From positions 1-64,000 of the forward strand of contig NZ_DAIRVK010000006.1 in assembly GCF_036802865.1 (NCBI RefSeq): a stretch of DNA of 64,000 bases. The letters run 5' to 3'. Below, one piece after another: positions 1-8,134 of this stretch. The notes beneath the pieces were generated by a model. The model was given only the letters and a program-made list of their open reading frames with translations. It ran no database searches and was not told the origin of the DNA. Every line of letters starts with the position of its first letter. Position 1 is the stretch's first letter. Made by a program: the position numbers and the translations under genes. The stretch comes from Sulfurospirillum sp036802865. Lineage in GTDB: Bacteria > Campylobacterota > Campylobacteria > Campylobacterales > Sulfurospirillaceae.

Positions 1-30
1 AGCTTGAAAAGCTACGTTACACTAGGCACT
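1..30 (+). CDS. Possible last codons of an upstream gene (partial)
   Basis: In frame 3 from the window edge the codons read LEKLRYTRH and stop at TGA (28-30), just before a GC-rich 6-bp hairpin (37-52) and a terminator-like hairpin. This would fit the end of a gene upstream of fdhD, which in Campylobacterota often follows formate dehydrogenase genes. Nine codons cannot be identified. Frame 1 is also open to position 135 but would run through the terminator hairpin, so I prefer frame 3. Confidence 0.25.
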
Positions 31-68
31 GAAGCTTGCCTCTTCCGAGGCAGAATATGTTTACATGT

Positions 69-113
69 AAAGGTACAAGAAAGATCATTTTCTTGTGCCT
101 TTATTTATTTTTT
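69..113 (+). terminator. Rho-independent terminator before fdhD
   Basis: A 14-nt arm at 69-82 pairs with 89-102 (one G-T wobble) around a loop of about 6 nt and is followed by a T-rich tract. It should end the transcript entering from the left. A TACAAT -10-like box at 119-124 then sits at the right distance to start fdhD transcription, so fdhD appears to have its own promoter. Confidence 0.7.
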
Positions 114-153
114 AGTGGTACAATATGCGTAATAAGCACGTCAAAGGAAGAGT

Positions 154-936
154 ATGGAGCCAGTTTTTAAAACAACGATCACCAAAATCAAAGGCAAAGA
201 GAAGTTTGAGCGAGAGGATATTCTTGTTCGTGAAATCAAGTTAGAAATTTATGTCAATGGCGAAAAAATAGGTGCTGTTATGGCAACACCTGTCGATCAA
301 GAAGCCCTTGCTATTGGTTATTTGATGAGTGAGAATATTATTGAAAAATTCAGTGATGTCACTTCGCTCAAGCTCCTCAATGATGGAATGCGTGTTGAAA
401 TCGAAGCGAAAGTGAATGTTGAAAACATCAAAAAGCTCAATGCCGAAGGTGTTGTCATTAGCGGTTGTGGTAAGAGTATGACCGCAAACATTGATCCTGA
501 AGCGATTGAAGCGAAGGTCATCAAGAGCGATTTTAGCATTAGTGCTGAGAGATTGAGCAACGCAATGAGTCAATTTTATACCGAATGTCCTTTGTATGAG
601 CAAACAGGGTGTGTGCATACGGCAAAACTTTTTACCGATGAAAATACTTACTTTATTGGTGAAGACATTGCACAGCACAATACCATCGATAAAGTTGTTG
701 GAAAAGCCCAAATAGCGGGCATTGATGTGAGCAATGCTTTTTTAATGGTGAGTGGTCGCCTCTCTTCTGAGATGGTCGCAAAAGCGGTAATGCACCAAAT
801 TCCTATTTTGGCATCACGTACCGCATCAACGTGTTTGGGTTTGATGATCGCTGAAAAATTTGGACTTACATTAATTGGGTTTGTGAGAGGTGACACGATG
901 AATATTTACCGTCATCCAAGGAGAATCCATGTCTGA
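154..936 (+). CDS. fdhD: Formate dehydrogenase accessory sulfurtransferase FdhD
   Basis: FdhD passes sulfur from a cysteine desulfurase to the molybdenum or tungsten bis-MGD cofactor, which activates formate dehydrogenase in the cytoplasm. The 260-residue length fits the family. The SGCGKS segment near residue 105 carries the cysteine region of the family, and the segment around GCVHTAKL matches the conserved core. The start ATG has a clear AAGGAAG ribosome site at 144-150. It overlaps the next gene (a ModE-like regulator) by 8 nt, so the two are translationally coupled. The tungstate transporter follows and selenium genes lie 8 kb away, so its client is probably a tungsten/selenocysteine formate dehydrogenase encoded outside the window. 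The identification is firm; the metal choice is inferred. Confidence 0.93.
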   Translation: MEPVFKTTITKIKGKEKFEREDILVREIKLEIYVNGEKIGAVMATPVDQEALAIGYLMSENIIEKFSDVTSLKLLNDGMRVEIEAKVNVENIKKLNAEGVVISGCGKSMTANIDPEAIEAKVIKSDFSISAERLSNAMSQFYTECPLYEQTGCVHTAKLFTDENTYFIGEDIAQHNTIDKVVGKAQIAGIDVSNAFLMVSGRLSSEMVAKAVMHQIPILASRTASTCLGLMIAEKFGLTLIGFVRGDTMNIYRHPRRIHV

Positions 937-1675
937 GATGGAAGAGCTGATTAAAAAATATTTGAACGAAAAAGGCAAACTTGATTGTTCTGATGGCTTT
1001 AAAATCGCAACAAAACTCAAATGTTCTACCCTTGAAGTAGGTGAGTGTGCCAAAGCAATGGATATACGTATCGATTCTTGTGAACTGGGGCAGTTTGGAA
1101 AATTAGAGGGTGGTATTTACGATGAAGAAGCAGAAAATCGTCTAAAGCCACTACTGGATGAAAAAAATCGCGTGACCTGTAAAGCAGCTCGTGCCCAAGC
1201 TGCGGGCATTGGATTGAAAAAAATTCGAGGTACGTTGAAAGAGAAAAATTACGATGTGACATTTTGTGAACTGGGCTGTTTTAAAGAGAAGCTACGACCG
1301 CGTTTATACGTTAAGACGAAAACGTGGATTGAAAATGCTGAGGGAGAACTTCTTTTTGGCAAAGGTAAAACAGAAATATTAGAACTCATTGAGCAAGAGG
1401 GTTCTATCTCGAAAGCGTCTGAAAAAATAGGTATGAACTATAAAAAAGCGTGGACGCACATCAAAATTTTACAACGCAACATAAACGATACGATGGTGCA
1501 AACCAAACAAGGCGGTGGCGAAGATGCTGGTACAACACTCACCCCAGTAGCGCGTGAATTTATGGAGAATTATCGCAGACTTCAAGCGGACATTGAAAAT
1601 TATGCCAATGAGCGTTTCAAAGAGTTGTTTTTAAAGCCTCGTAATAAAAAAGAGTTTAAAGACGAAAGTATCTAA
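929..1675 (+). CDS. ModE-like winged-helix regulator with a duplicated cysteine-rich N-terminal module
   Basis: The middle of the 248-residue protein (about 130-230) is a LysR/ModE-type winged helix: FGKGKTEILELIEQEGSIS, a turn, then KASEKIGMNYKKAWTHI, as in molybdate-responsive ModE. It has no C-terminal Mop/TOBE metal domain. Instead the first 125 residues contain two related copies of a roughly 45-residue module, each ending in a CELG(Q/C)F signature (near 51 and 110) with other cysteines nearby. The gene lies between fdhD and the tup transporter, where Campylobacter also carries a ModE-type regulator, so control of tungstate uptake or formate dehydrogenase is likely. The N-terminal repeats may sense metal or redox state; that is inference. 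Confidence 0.8.
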   Translation: MSEMEELIKKYLNEKGKLDCSDGFKIATKLKCSTLEVGECAKAMDIRIDSCELGQFGKLEGGIYDEEAENRLKPLLDEKNRVTCKAARAQAAGIGLKKIRGTLKEKNYDVTFCELGCFKEKLRPRLYVKTKTWIENAEGELLFGKGKTEILELIEQEGSISKASEKIGMNYKKAWTHIKILQRNINDTMVQTKQGGGEDAGTTLTPVAREFMENYRRLQADIENYANERFKELFLKPRNKKEFKDESI

Positions 1676-1726
1676 GCTATTTTGGTGCTACGAAAATAAT
1701 GTAAGATTTCTTTTGTATTAGGATTT

Positions 1727-1751
1727 AGGTTTGCCCGATAAGGGCAAACCT
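1727..1751. terminator. Perfect 10-bp inverted repeat between convergent genes
   Basis: AGGTTTGCCC and GGGCAAACCT flank a 5-nt GATAA loop, between the convergent ends of the ModE-like gene and tupA. On the plus strand it is followed by a T-rich stretch (1757-1770). The minus-strand side has no strong T tract. It probably terminates the fdhD-regulator transcript and perhaps tupA as well. Confidence 0.65.
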
Positions 1752-1760
1752 GAGTGTTAT

Positions 1761-2600
1761 TTAGTTTTTAGCGCGTGTTTGAAAGTCTGGATAGAAGAGT
1801 TGTTTGTCCATAAGTTTAAAGTTAGCAATTTCGGTTTGAATTTTATCGGATGTTACCCATTCAATAAATTGTAAAGCACCTTTATAGTTGGTGTTTGCAC
1901 ATCTTTGTGGGTTGACCGCGATGACCGAGTAGAAGTTTTTAAGCGCGTCCGCACCTTCATACACGATGACCAATGGTGGGTTACCTTTGTGGTTCGCTTC
2001 GTATTTGATGTAGGTTCCGCGATCCGCTAGTGTGACACCTTTTTGCTCTGCTGCCATATTGATGGTTGCGATCATGCCTTGACCTGCTTCAAGGTACCAT
2101 GGTTGTTTTTCAGGTGTATGACCCAAAGCCTCTTTCCAGACACCTTTTTCTTTATCATGTGTTCCAGATTTATCGCCACGGCTGACGAATTTAATTTGCT
2201 CTGTTTCGATGATTTTGAATGCTTCAGAAATGCTTTTACCTGCAAATTTTGCTTTCATTTCAGGTGTACCAAGAAGCACAAAGTCGTTGTACATAACAGG
2301 GGTTCGCTCAACACCAAAACCTTTTTCCATATAGGTTTTTTCAGACGATGGTGAGTGGACGAAAAGTACACTGACATCGCAGTTTTCGCCGAGCTTTAAG
2401 GCATTGCCTGTTCCAACGGCGACCCATTTAAGATCAACGCCTGTGTCAGCTTTGTATTTGGGAACAAGAACATCAAGAAGTCCTGTGTCACCTGTGCTGG
2501 TAGTTGTTGCCATTTTAAGGTCAGCTGCACACATAAGTGAGCTAAGGGCAAAAAGAGAAAAGAGAACGTTGCTCATTAAGCGGTTCTTTACTGAAAACAT
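1761..2600 (-). CDS. tupA: Tungstate-binding periplasmic protein TupA
   Basis: This is the solute-binding protein of a TupABC tungstate importer. The 279-residue precursor has a signal peptide ending near MCAADLK. The mature start contains the TTTSTGDTGLL oxyanion-binding segment typical of TupA, followed by LVPKYKADTGVDLKWVAVGTG. The later SRGDKSGTHDKE segment is also characteristic of the family. The start ATG is preceded by AGGA with 7-nt spacing. The gene is transcribed away from tupB and tupC, an unusual split compared with the common collinear tupABC order; the 79-nt gap must hold both promoters. The mature family binds tungstate very tightly and discriminates against molybdate; substrate is inferred from family and context. 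Confidence 0.9.
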   Translation of the reverse strand: MFSVKNRLMSNVLFSLFALSSLMCAADLKMATTTSTGDTGLLDVLVPKYKADTGVDLKWVAVGTGNALKLGENCDVSVLFVHSPSSEKTYMEKGFGVERTPVMYNDFVLLGTPEMKAKFAGKSISEAFKIIETEQIKFVSRGDKSGTHDKEKGVWKEALGHTPEKQPWYLEAGQGMIATINMAAEQKGVTLADRGTYIKYEANHKGNPPLVIVYEGADALKNFYSVIAVNPQRCANTNYKGALQFIEWVTSDKIQTEIANFKLMDKQLFYPDFQTRAKN

Positions 2601-2679
2601 TGAATAATCCTCCGAATATGTTTATTTAGCATGTTTGTAGTTTAGCGTATCTTTTTTAAATTATATGTAAAAAGTAGGA
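2601..2679. promoter_or_regulatory. Divergent tupA / tupB promoter region
   Basis: The 79-nt gap between the divergent tup genes is strongly AT-rich and has to carry both promoters and both ribosome sites (AGGA for tupA, TAGGA for tupB). No unambiguous ModE-type palindrome could be picked out by eye. A regulator bound here could control both arms at once. Confidence 0.5.
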
Positions 2680-3387
2680 ATGATTTTGGATTTTATTTTA
2701 TCAGGTTTAAAAGAGGCATTTGGGTTGCTCATCAACCTTGATCCCGAAACCATATCTGCCATTGATGTGACACTTAAAAGTTCAACATTATCGATTGTTT
2801 TTAGCATTCTGATTGGGCTTCCATTGGGTTTTTGCTTAGGATTTTTTAATTTCCCTGGACGCAAAGCGCTTAAACTACTTTCCGATACACTTTTAGCCAT
2901 TCCTACGGTTGTCGTTGGTCTCATTGTTTACGCTTTTATCTCTAACCGTGGACCTTTTGGAAGTTATGAGCTTCTTTATACTTTACCGGGTATCGTCATT
3001 GGTCAAACGATTCTAGCGTTACCTATTATTGTTTCCTTAAGTGCTACAGCTGTTGAAGGGATGGAAAAAAAGCTTTACCTCACCTTGGCTTCGTTTGGTT
3101 TAACCACGATTCAGATGATTCAAAGTGTCGTGTGGGAGCTTCGCCATGCACTGGTTGCTGTAGCAGTTGCCGCATACGGTAGAGTGGTGGCAGAAGTAGG
3201 TATTGCGATGATGATCGGTGGAAATATTAAATGGTTTACACGTACCATCACAACAGCCATTTCATTGGAAACAAATAAAGGTGAATTTGCAACAGGTATT
3301 GCGCTTGGCTTAGTGCTGATAAGCATCGCTTTTTTACTCAATTTTATGCTCTTCTTTTTGAAAAAACGCGCGAGAATAGCCGTATGA
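2680..3387 (+). CDS. tupB: Tungstate ABC transporter permease TupB
   Basis: This is a 235-residue inner-membrane permease of the MetI/ModB fold with about five to six hydrophobic segments. The conserved cytoplasmic EAA-type loop is near residues 125-150 (AVEGMEKKLYLTLASFG). The substrate-path residues near GRVVAEVGIAMMIGGNI are typical of TupB-like permeases. The start ATG follows TAGGA. It overlaps tupC by 4 nt (ATGA), so permease and ATPase are translationally coupled. It works with TupA, which is encoded divergently. Confidence 0.9.
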   Translation: MILDFILSGLKEAFGLLINLDPETISAIDVTLKSSTLSIVFSILIGLPLGFCLGFFNFPGRKALKLLSDTLLAIPTVVVGLIVYAFISNRGPFGSYELLYTLPGIVIGQTILALPIIVSLSATAVEGMEKKLYLTLASFGLTTIQMIQSVVWELRHALVAVAVAAYGRVVAEVGIAMMIGGNIKWFTRTITTAISLETNKGEFATGIALGLVLISIAFLLNFMLFFLKKRARIAV

Positions 3388-4424
3388 AATCTTCTATGTA
3401 TGAACTGCAAAATTTACGAACGCTTTACGGTGAAAAACCTGTTTTAGATATTCAGTCGCTTAGTGTATACGAAGGCGAGATTTTAGGGCTTGTAGGCTCA
3501 AATGGCAGTGGTAAAAGCACTCTGTTGCGCCACCTTGCTTTTTTAGAAGCGGCACAAAGTGGGAAGCTGCATTATTGTGGGTTTGATGCAGCTTCTTTGC
3601 CCCTTGCAACCAGACGTGATATTAGTATTTTATTACCAGAGCCTTATCTGCTCAAACGTACTGTGCGAGAAAATCTTCTTTTTGGGTTGAAAGTACGAGG
3701 TGAAGCTCACAATGCAGATCAACGTGTCCATGAAGCGTTAGAACTCGTGGGGCTTTTGCCTAAAAAATTTATGCACCGTTCATGGCATGAGCTTTCCAGT
3801 GGTGAGACGCAACGTGTAGCCCTTGCTTCAAGACTCGTTCTTCACCCTAAAACACTGCTTCTTGACGAGCCTACGAACAGCCTTGATTACAGTGGCATTC
3901 CGCAATTTACTGATGCCATTTTACATGCCAATCGTGAGTGGGGAACGACCATCGTCATTGCTAGCCACGATCTTTCGTGGCTTAGTGAAATCGCGACACG
4001 AAAAATAGGGCTTCATTTTGGTCGTATGATGGACTTTTCGACAACCAATTTGATTGTAGGAAAATGGCGTGAAAGTGGGGATGAACGCTTTTTTGACTTT
4101 GATGCGACGCAGAGCATGTCACTACCAAAGTCGTATCGTATTGGTGAAAAACGAGGTGTTGCGATCAACCCTCGCGATATTTCAGTGTCGTTTGGCACAC
4201 CCAATGCGTGTGAAGAAAACAGGGTTTATCTCAACGGTACCATCCGTGACGTTTTACATATAACGAAAACCAATGAAATTTCACTTAAAATCATGATAGG
4301 CAATCATCTGCTTGAATGTATCGAAAGTTTTGAACAATTTGAATGCCACCATTTTTATCCATCTCAATATGTCACGGTAAGTTTTGAAAAATCGGCGATA
4401 AAAGTACCTTCTAAAGAGCCGTAA
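3384..4424 (+). CDS. tupC: Tungstate ABC transporter ATP-binding protein TupC with C-terminal Mop/TOBE-like domain
   Basis: The ABC ATPase domain (about 1-215) has Walker A GSNGSGKST, signature LSSGETQR, Walker B LLLDEP and the switch His in ASHD. The remaining 130 residues include a TOBE/Mop-like segment, roughly residues 255-346 (VAINPRDISVSF onward). In molybdate and tungstate ATPases this domain can bind oxyanion and inhibit transport. At 346 residues it is longer than a bare TupC ATPase, so feedback inhibition by internal tungstate is plausible. A ribosome site lies inside the end of tupB. Confidence 0.88.
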   Translation: MKSSMYELQNLRTLYGEKPVLDIQSLSVYEGEILGLVGSNGSGKSTLLRHLAFLEAAQSGKLHYCGFDAASLPLATRRDISILLPEPYLLKRTVRENLLFGLKVRGEAHNADQRVHEALELVGLLPKKFMHRSWHELSSGETQRVALASRLVLHPKTLLLDEPTNSLDYSGIPQFTDAILHANREWGTTIVIASHDLSWLSEIATRKIGLHFGRMMDFSTTNLIVGKWRESGDERFFDFDATQSMSLPKSYRIGEKRGVAINPRDISVSFGTPNACEENRVYLNGTIRDVLHITKTNEISLKIMIGNHLLECIESFEQFECHHFYPSQYVTVSFEKSAIKVPSKEP

Positions 4425-4449
4425 AGAAGGCAATGGTTTTTTATCAACG

Positions 4450-5070
4450 TTACTGAATTATTTCCCACTGGAGATTTTTTTGAATGAGTTTCAGTGTCTC
4501 TTTTGTCCCTAATTTGGTGGTATTGGTATCGTTATCAAATAACCCATCACACTCAATCTCAAAATTGAGCGACTGATCGTCTATCCATGTGACATTTTGT
4601 ACAACACAATGTGAAGGGAATTTATGGGTAAAAACTTTGACAATACGCTCTTCACTCAATGTATAAACGCTAAGGCGTGGAGATTCAGCTGCTTCGGTTA
4701 CAAAATAGCGTTGGTTTGGGCATAGATGGGGCATTCCGTCCAGCGGTATGTCATTGCCATTGCGTAGATCAATGGCGTGGTACGCTTCACTATCGGGCAT
4801 AAAATCGCTGTAAATGAGATATTTTTCTTTAAAAAAACAGCCTTTGAGTGTGTAGAGTAAGGTTTTATACTCTGGGTCATTGCCAATATATTCATCTTTG
4901 AATTCTAGTTTTTCCCCATTTATCAAGTGAATGGTTTTAACATCGTTTGTAGCAGTGAAAAATGCTCTACACTGTGCAAGTTGCGCTACATTGACATCAC
5001 GTTCAAAGTAGGCAAGATCGGCCATTAAAAAAGATGCGATCATTGCCAAAATTCCGTAGATTTTTATCAT
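4450..5070 (-). CDS. Exported protein of unknown function
   Basis: I do not recognise this 206-residue protein. Residues 1-17 form a hydrophobic signal peptide (IYGILAMIASFLMADL). The mature part has five cysteines, suggesting disulfides in the periplasm, and a mixed beta-rich pattern with no clear motif. The start ATG has an AAAGGA ribosome site 6-7 nt upstream. It is convergent with tupC and lies 34 nt after the next unknown gene on the same strand, so those two may be co-transcribed. No link to tungstate can be seen. Confidence 0.7.
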   Translation of the reverse strand: MIKIYGILAMIASFLMADLAYFERDVNVAQLAQCRAFFTATNDVKTIHLINGEKLEFKDEYIGNDPEYKTLLYTLKGCFFKEKYLIYSDFMPDSEAYHAIDLRNGNDIPLDGMPHLCPNQRYFVTEAAESPRLSVYTLSEERIVKVFTHKFPSHCVVQNVTWIDDQSLNFEIECDGLFDNDTNTTKLGTKETLKLIQKNLQWEIIQ

Positions 5071-5104
5071 CTATTTTCCTTTACCTGTAAAGATTGATCA
5101 ACCG

Positions 5105-5830
5105 TTAGCTCACTTCTAATCCATCATTTGAACTATTAGTGGTTTTGAGTAGAGCTTTTTCATTTTCTCGTTTTTTCTCTTCGGCAAGTTCTTCCAGCAT
5201 CTTTTTAATAGACTCTGCCCCAAAAAAGCACTTTCCATCCATGATGTCTCCTAGTGATTCACCCGTTAACTCGGTGTTAAGATTTGCTATAGCATAGGCT
5301 AGAGGATTTTCTATGGCACTTAGAGTATAAATTTTCTCTCCATTTTCATCAACTCCTAACGTTAGAAAATCATCGACAAATGTCTCAGGATTGGAGTAGC
5401 GATTGAGTGTTGCACTGAGCTTTGTATCGTCTTTATAGGTGGCTTGAAGTTTATCGATAACCGAATGTACAGATGTTTTATCGGGGGTAATGTTAAAAAT
5501 CATATTTTCAGACGTTGTTACTCCAAGGCTAATGGTTTCATCTGCTTCGTAGTAGTATTTAGACGTGCTCATACCAATAATATCATCGCTGACATCTGCG
5601 GTACTGCTACTGCTTTTGTCGTTAGCACTTTCAGGGAGAATATTAATATGAATATCACCCACTGAGACGTTACTAAGCTCCGAAATGTTGGTTTGAATTT
5701 CATTCATATAGTCATTGAAGCTTGTGTCAATAGTGGTGTTTTTTTCATTGCACATATCAAGCATTTTTTGGTAATAGGTGTCGTTTTTGACATAAACATC
5801 GTAAAATGTTCCACTTTTTTGCACATGCAT
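5105..5830 (-). CDS. Hypothetical protein, 241 residues
   Basis: I do not recognise this protein. It has no signal peptide or membrane segment. Its first 90 residues are polar and serine/threonine/asparagine-rich, and the C-terminal 35 residues are a charged helix (SIKKMLEELAEEKKRENEK) that may form a coiled coil. The ATG is supported by AAGGAG with 6-nt spacing. It sits between the diguanylate cyclase gene (56 nt away) and the exported protein gene. The composition resembles filament- or motility-associated proteins, but no domain supports a function. Confidence 0.7.
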   Translation of the reverse strand: MHVQKSGTFYDVYVKNDTYYQKMLDMCNEKNTTIDTSFNDYMNEIQTNISELSNVSVGDIHINILPESANDKSSSSTADVSDDIIGMSTSKYYYEADETISLGVTTSENMIFNITPDKTSVHSVIDKLQATYKDDTKLSATLNRYSNPETFVDDFLTLGVDENGEKIYTLSAIENPLAYAIANLNTELTGESLGDIMDGKCFFGAESIKKMLEELAEEKKRENEKALLKTTNSSNDGLEVS

Positions 5831-5885
5831 GAATACTCCTTAGAAAGCAGAAATCATACAAATACTAAGCAAATTTTGATCCAGT

Positions 5886-8129
5886 TTAGGTGGTTTGCTC
5901 ATAAAAACAGATTTGATTGCGTCCTTTTTCTTTGGCTTGGTACATCGCAAGATCAGCCTCTTTGATGAGCGTAGCGCCATCTTTAATGAGATGATCGCTA
6001 AAAAGTGTCACACCTATACTGGCTCCTAGTATATAGTTCCCATTTGCCAATGAGTAAGGTTTTCGCAAAAGCGAGAGGATTTTTTGAGCGATGCTTTGTG
6101 CTAAGTGATGTGCAATGCCCTTCTGATTGCCCAAATTTTTAAGTAAAACGATAAATTCGTCGCCTCCAAGGCGTGCAGCAAGATCGCTTTCTCTAATACT
6201 CTCTTTCAATCTTGAAGCCGTTTGAATGAGCAACATATCTCCAGCATCGTGTCCAAAAGTGTCATTTAACTCTTTAAAATGGTCAAGATCTATAAAGAGC
6301 AGTGCTCCAAAATACTTCTGATTAACGCTGTTTTTAAGTGTATCCAAAAGTGTCTCTTCGAGGAGGCGACGGTTAGCAAGATGGGTGAGTGGATCGTAGT
6401 AAGCAAGCTCTTGAATTTGTTGTTGTGCTACTTTATGGGTTGTAATGTCGTTAAAATTTGCAATGAAATGTGTTGTTTTCCCTTTTCCATCACGAATGGT
6501 TGTAATGGTCAAGGATTCTGCATAGATTTCACCGTTTTTACGCTTATTCCAAAGTTCACCTTGCCAAAAACCTTGTGTTAAAAGCGTTTCCCACATGGCA
6601 TCGTAAAAGGCTTTATCATGGTACCCTGATTTTAAAATACGTGGTGTTTTTCCAATAATTTCATGGTCGCTGTAGCCTGTAATACGAGTAAAAGCTTCAT
6701 TGACTTTCACAATGTGCTCTTTAGCATCGGTAATTAAAATGGCTTCTTGTGTCTCAAAAGCAACAGCGGAAAGATGTAATTGTTCGGCTTTTTTCTGTGC
6801 GTCAATGTTGATGTAAACACCTGTAAGGAGGAGGGGTTCATGTGTTTGTGAAAATTCAATTGCTTTACCCCGTACTTGTATCCATACCCATTCATTCGAA
6901 GTTGTTTTCATACGACGTTCAATCAAAAAACTCGAATGTGCAGCGATTTGCTCTTGGATGGATAAAAGCATATCTTTTGAGTCTTCAGGATGGGTAAGCT
7001 CTATAATTTTTTTCCAGGAAGGCTCAAACGTATTGGGTGTAAAGCCCAAAAGAAGAAAACATTGGGGATCCCATGTGATGCGATTTACCTCAAGGTTCCA
7101 TGTCCAAAGCCCTGTTTGGGTTGCTTCCATTGCAACGCGGAACTGTTTTTCATAAGAGAGTTGAGCTCTTTGACGCTCATTTTCTTTGTAGTATCGAATA
7201 ATGAGCATCAGTGCTAATCCACCTGAGAGAACAATCAATAATGTCGTAATGGCTAGAATTTTACTGCGTTCTTGATCCCAATATCCTATGGCATTGGCTT
7301 CATTGGTTTGAACTTCAACAATAAAAGGCAAAAACTTAGCGAGTCGAAAAACATCTAAGATATTCCGTGTATGGGTTTTCATATGTGAAAAAAAGTCTTC
7401 ATCTTTCATCGGATGTGCAATGCTATAGTGTGAACTTCCAAGGTTGATGGCAGGGTCTGTTGTGAAGAGCAAAATACCATCTATCCTCCACAAAGAGACA
7501 ATGCCCTGTTCAATCGGAAAGATCGTCGTATAATGATTTTCCAGATAGTCGGTATTGATGTTGGCTATAACATAATAGAGCTTTTTTTCAAAAAATACTT
7601 TTTTGAGTAAAGGTAAAAAAGTAATATGCTGCGAATTAATAGGCATTTGGGGCGTACTAGCACGGGCATTCTCAAAATCTCTTCCTGCCCAAGGAACACC
7701 AATACGAAGCAAAGGATTTTCACCAAAAGGAATGGGTAAAAAGTTATCAAGAATTACTTTTTTTCCCATATTTGCGCTATTGGAACTCGCAACAATAACC
7801 CCTTCGTCGTTTAATAAAGAGAATGAACGCAGACTAGGTGCATTGTGTAAAAGCTCTAAAAAAATAGGCGCAAGGAGTTCATTGGTAGGTATTTCATTGC
7901 TTAAAAGTGGAATACGATCAATGGTAAGGCTAATACTTTGAAGAATTTGTGAAAAATGCTCTTCAAGGGTGTTTGCATGGAGATTTGCAATATGCCGATG
8001 GGTTTGAATGGCTTCTTGGCGCAAACTGGTTAATGCCCAAAAAATGAGCCCAATAATCATGCCAGCCATTATAAAACCTGCTAAAAAATACCGTGTTATT
8101 TTTCGTTTTGTTTCAAGAAACTGTTTCAT
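5886..8129 (-). CDS. Membrane diguanylate cyclase: Cache-type sensor, two PAS domains and GGDEF
   Basis: This protein makes cyclic-di-GMP from two GTP. Order in 747 residues: membrane helix (about 14-34), a periplasmic Cache-like sensor (35-295), a second helix (about 297-315), two PAS-PAC modules (about 335-570), then GGDEF. The active site GGDEF is at 655-659, with an RESD inhibitory site (646-649) exactly five residues before it, so product inhibition is expected. There is no EAL domain. It starts 5 nt after the solute-binding protein gene and is surely in one operon with it, which suggests that the binding protein presents a ligand to the Cache region. No obvious ribosome site is seen, consistent with coupling. 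Confidence 0.9.
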   Translation of the reverse strand: MKQFLETKRKITRYFLAGFIMAGMIIGLIFWALTSLRQEAIQTHRHIANLHANTLEEHFSQILQSISLTIDRIPLLSNEIPTNELLAPIFLELLHNAPSLRSFSLLNDEGVIVASSNSANMGKKVILDNFLPIPFGENPLLRIGVPWAGRDFENARASTPQMPINSQHITFLPLLKKVFFEKKLYYVIANINTDYLENHYTTIFPIEQGIVSLWRIDGILLFTTDPAINLGSSHYSIAHPMKDEDFFSHMKTHTRNILDVFRLAKFLPFIVEVQTNEANAIGYWDQERSKILAITTLLIVLSGGLALMLIIRYYKENERQRAQLSYEKQFRVAMEATQTGLWTWNLEVNRITWDPQCFLLLGFTPNTFEPSWKKIIELTHPEDSKDMLLSIQEQIAAHSSFLIERRMKTTSNEWVWIQVRGKAIEFSQTHEPLLLTGVYINIDAQKKAEQLHLSAVAFETQEAILITDAKEHIVKVNEAFTRITGYSDHEIIGKTPRILKSGYHDKAFYDAMWETLLTQGFWQGELWNKRKNGEIYAESLTITTIRDGKGKTTHFIANFNDITTHKVAQQQIQELAYYDPLTHLANRRLLEETLLDTLKNSVNQKYFGALLFIDLDHFKELNDTFGHDAGDMLLIQTASRLKESIRESDLAARLGGDEFIVLLKNLGNQKGIAHHLAQSIAQKILSLLRKPYSLANGNYILGASIGVTLFSDHLIKDGATLIKEADLAMYQAKEKGRNQICFYEQTT

Positions 8130-8134
8130 AAGAC

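Noticed and set aside
28..52. TGA followed by a hairpin as a selenocysteine codon with SECIS element
   Set aside because: The continuation after the TGA is not protein-like and the hairpin lacks the bulged T and loop G of bacterial SECIS; it is treated as a stop.
1..135. Frame 1 open through 135 as a gene end
   Set aside because: It would run through a strong terminator hairpin and has no protein-like pattern; the short frame 3 end is more likely.
1..153. Molybdenum/tungsten cofactor riboswitch before fdhD
   Set aside because: Only a simple terminator and one small hairpin are visible; the multi-stem Moco motif could not be drawn.
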